Positions 63,184-64,000 of a stretch of DNA of 64,000 nucleotides are shown here, piece after piece. How positions within the stretch are numbered: position 1 is the stretch's first letter; every line of letters begins with the position of its first letter. The DNA comes from PALSA-693 sp963729695 (GTDB lineage Bacteria > Actinomycetota > Acidimicrobiia > Acidimicrobiales > Palsa-688), in NCBI GenBank assembly GCA_963729695.1, contig CAVSOT010000004.1, forward strand, positions 372,001 through 436,000, in the 5' to 3' direction. A program made the position numbers and the translations under genes. The notes beneath the pieces are model-generated. The model made no database searches. It had not been told where the DNA came from and worked only from the letters and a program-made list of their open reading frames with translations.

Positions 63184-64000
63184 ATGCCAGTGACGCCGTT
63201 GAAGGATCGAGCGGCGATCGTAGGAATCGGCCAGACCGGCTTCGGTCGAGGTCTCGAGGACTCCGAGCTTTCGTTGGCCTGCCAAGCGATATCGGCTGCG
63301 CTGGACGACTGCGGGCTGTCAGCGTCACAGGTCGACGGGCTGGTCTCCTACACCCTGGAGCCAGGACGCGAAGTAGAGGTCGCCCGCAGCGTGGGCCTCG
63401 GGAGTATCACCTTCTTCTCACAGGTCGGCTACGGCGGGGGAGCAGGGTGCGGCGTGGTCACCCACGCGGCTATGGCCGTGGCTACGGGCCAGGCGGAGGT
63501 GGTTGTGGCGTGGCGGGCGCGAAAGCGATCGGCGAAGTCAAGTCGCCCCTGGGCCAACGTTCCCCCCCGGGTTGGCGACAACACCCAGTTCACGACCCCG
63601 TTTGGCCTTCTGCGCCCGGCGGACCAGATTGCCATGATGATGCGACGCTACATGCACGAGTTCGGGGCGACTCGTGACCACTTGGCCAACGTGGCTCTGG
63701 CGTTTCGGAAGCACGCCAACCGAAACCCACGGGCCATCATGTACGACCGTCCCTTGACTCGGGGCGAGTACATGACTGCCAGGTGGATCTCCGAACCGTT
63801 GTGTCTATTCGACAATTGCCTGGAGACAGACGGGGCGTTGGCCGTCGTGATCGTGTCAGCCGAGCGGGCGGCCGATCTGCCGCACCCCCCTGCGTTTATT
63901 CATGCGGGTGGACAGGGGCTGCCCCCAGAGCACATCGGCATGATCAACTTCTTCAGTGAAGACCCCCTGACCGGGCCGGCGTGGACGGCCGCTCGGCAGC
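63184..64000 (+). CDS. Thiolase-superfamily protein, Ltp2-like (3' end outside window)
   Basis: ATG 63184, with AAGGAGAG before it, opens a frame that runs to the window end without a stop (272 residues seen). RAAIVGIGQTGFGRGLEDSE and VGYGGGAGCGVVTHAAMAVA are typical of the thiolase-like/Ltp2 group. Later YMHEFGATRDHLANVALAFR and PLCLFDNCLETDGALAVVI resemble the 32480 protein. It is the third member of this group in the window. A DUF35 partner would be expected just downstream. Confidence 0.85.
   Translation, partial: MPVTPLKDRAAIVGIGQTGFGRGLEDSELSLACQAISAALDDCGLSASQVDGLVSYTLEPGREVEVARSVGLGSITFFSQVGYGGGAGCGVVTHAAMAVATGQAEVVVAWRARKRSAKSSRPWANVPPRVGDNTQFTTPFGLLRPADQIAMMMRRYMHEFGATRDHLANVALAFRKHANRNPRAIMYDRPLTRGEYMTARWISEPLCLFDNCLETDGALAVVIVSAERAADLPHPPAFIHAGGQGLPPEHIGMINFFSEDPLTGPAWTAARQ

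Noticed and set aside
1..64000. Insertion sequences, prophage or integron
   Set aside because: No transposase, integrase or phage structural gene was recognised, and no terminal inverted repeats with target duplications were seen.

Overview
This is a high-G+C, actinobacterial-looking chromosome segment. The evidence is codon use, GTG and TTG starts, and family content: CaiB-type CoA transferases, Ltp2-like thiolase plus DUF35 pairs, SnoaL-like proteins, DUF302, DUF2510 and PGPGW proteins. A soil Actinomycetota, perhaps Acidimicrobiia-like, is my inference. No rRNA, tRNA, CRISPR array or transposase was recognised, and no intact transcription factor.

Region 1 (1-9.4 kb) holds the end of a sugar ABC permease, an NAD-dependent epimerase, a thiolase/DUF35 pair, an NhaA antiporter fused to a DsbA-like thioredoxin domain, and housekeeping enzymes. 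Between 5.4 and 7.1 kb lies a small gene graveyard: a truncated deazaflavin-type nitroreductase, a TetR fragment and a frameshifted MFS fragment. Region 2 (9.4-12.5 kb) has a cluster of palindromic repeats, an amidohydrolase and a zinc-finger-less DnaJ protein with a HAIR-like inverted repeat in front.

Region 3 (12.5-22.2 kb, minus strand) is an apparent eight-gene operon around a one-module type I polyketide synthase (KS-AT-KR-ACP-methyltransferase). Its companions do not look like normal PKS partners: three proteins sharing a helical domain, beta-sandwich proteins, a protein with seven CxxC/His-rich units, a protein built on an 11-residue repeat, and a 37-residue gene coupled by ATGA overlaps on both sides. 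This is one candidate for an undescribed system.

Region 4 (22-32 kb) is mixed: DUF302, VOC, cupin-like and membrane proteins, an MFS transporter, an alpha/beta hydrolase, a TAT-exported purple-acid-type phosphatase, and a second cluster of the same palindromic repeat found in Region 2.

Region 5 (32-64 kb) looks like a catabolic island for a CoA-activated compound, possibly aromatic or steroid-like. It has thiolase/DUF35 pairs, several CaiB CoA transferases (two of them tandem fusions), four amidohydrolases (one more at 10-11 kb), a molybdenum hydroxylase large subunit, a P450 remnant, an SDR, a GMC oxidoreductase and a branched-chain-amino-acid-type ABC transporter. At its centre (46-49.2 kb) is a UGSC-type selenoprotein gene. 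Its in-frame TGA is read here as selenocysteine and is followed by a well-placed SECIS-like hairpin. Two near-identical 378-residue proteins of unknown function flank it. About fifteen frame disruptions occur between 47 and 63 kb. They reflect either real decay or sequence error, and the annotation joins the pieces and says so each time.
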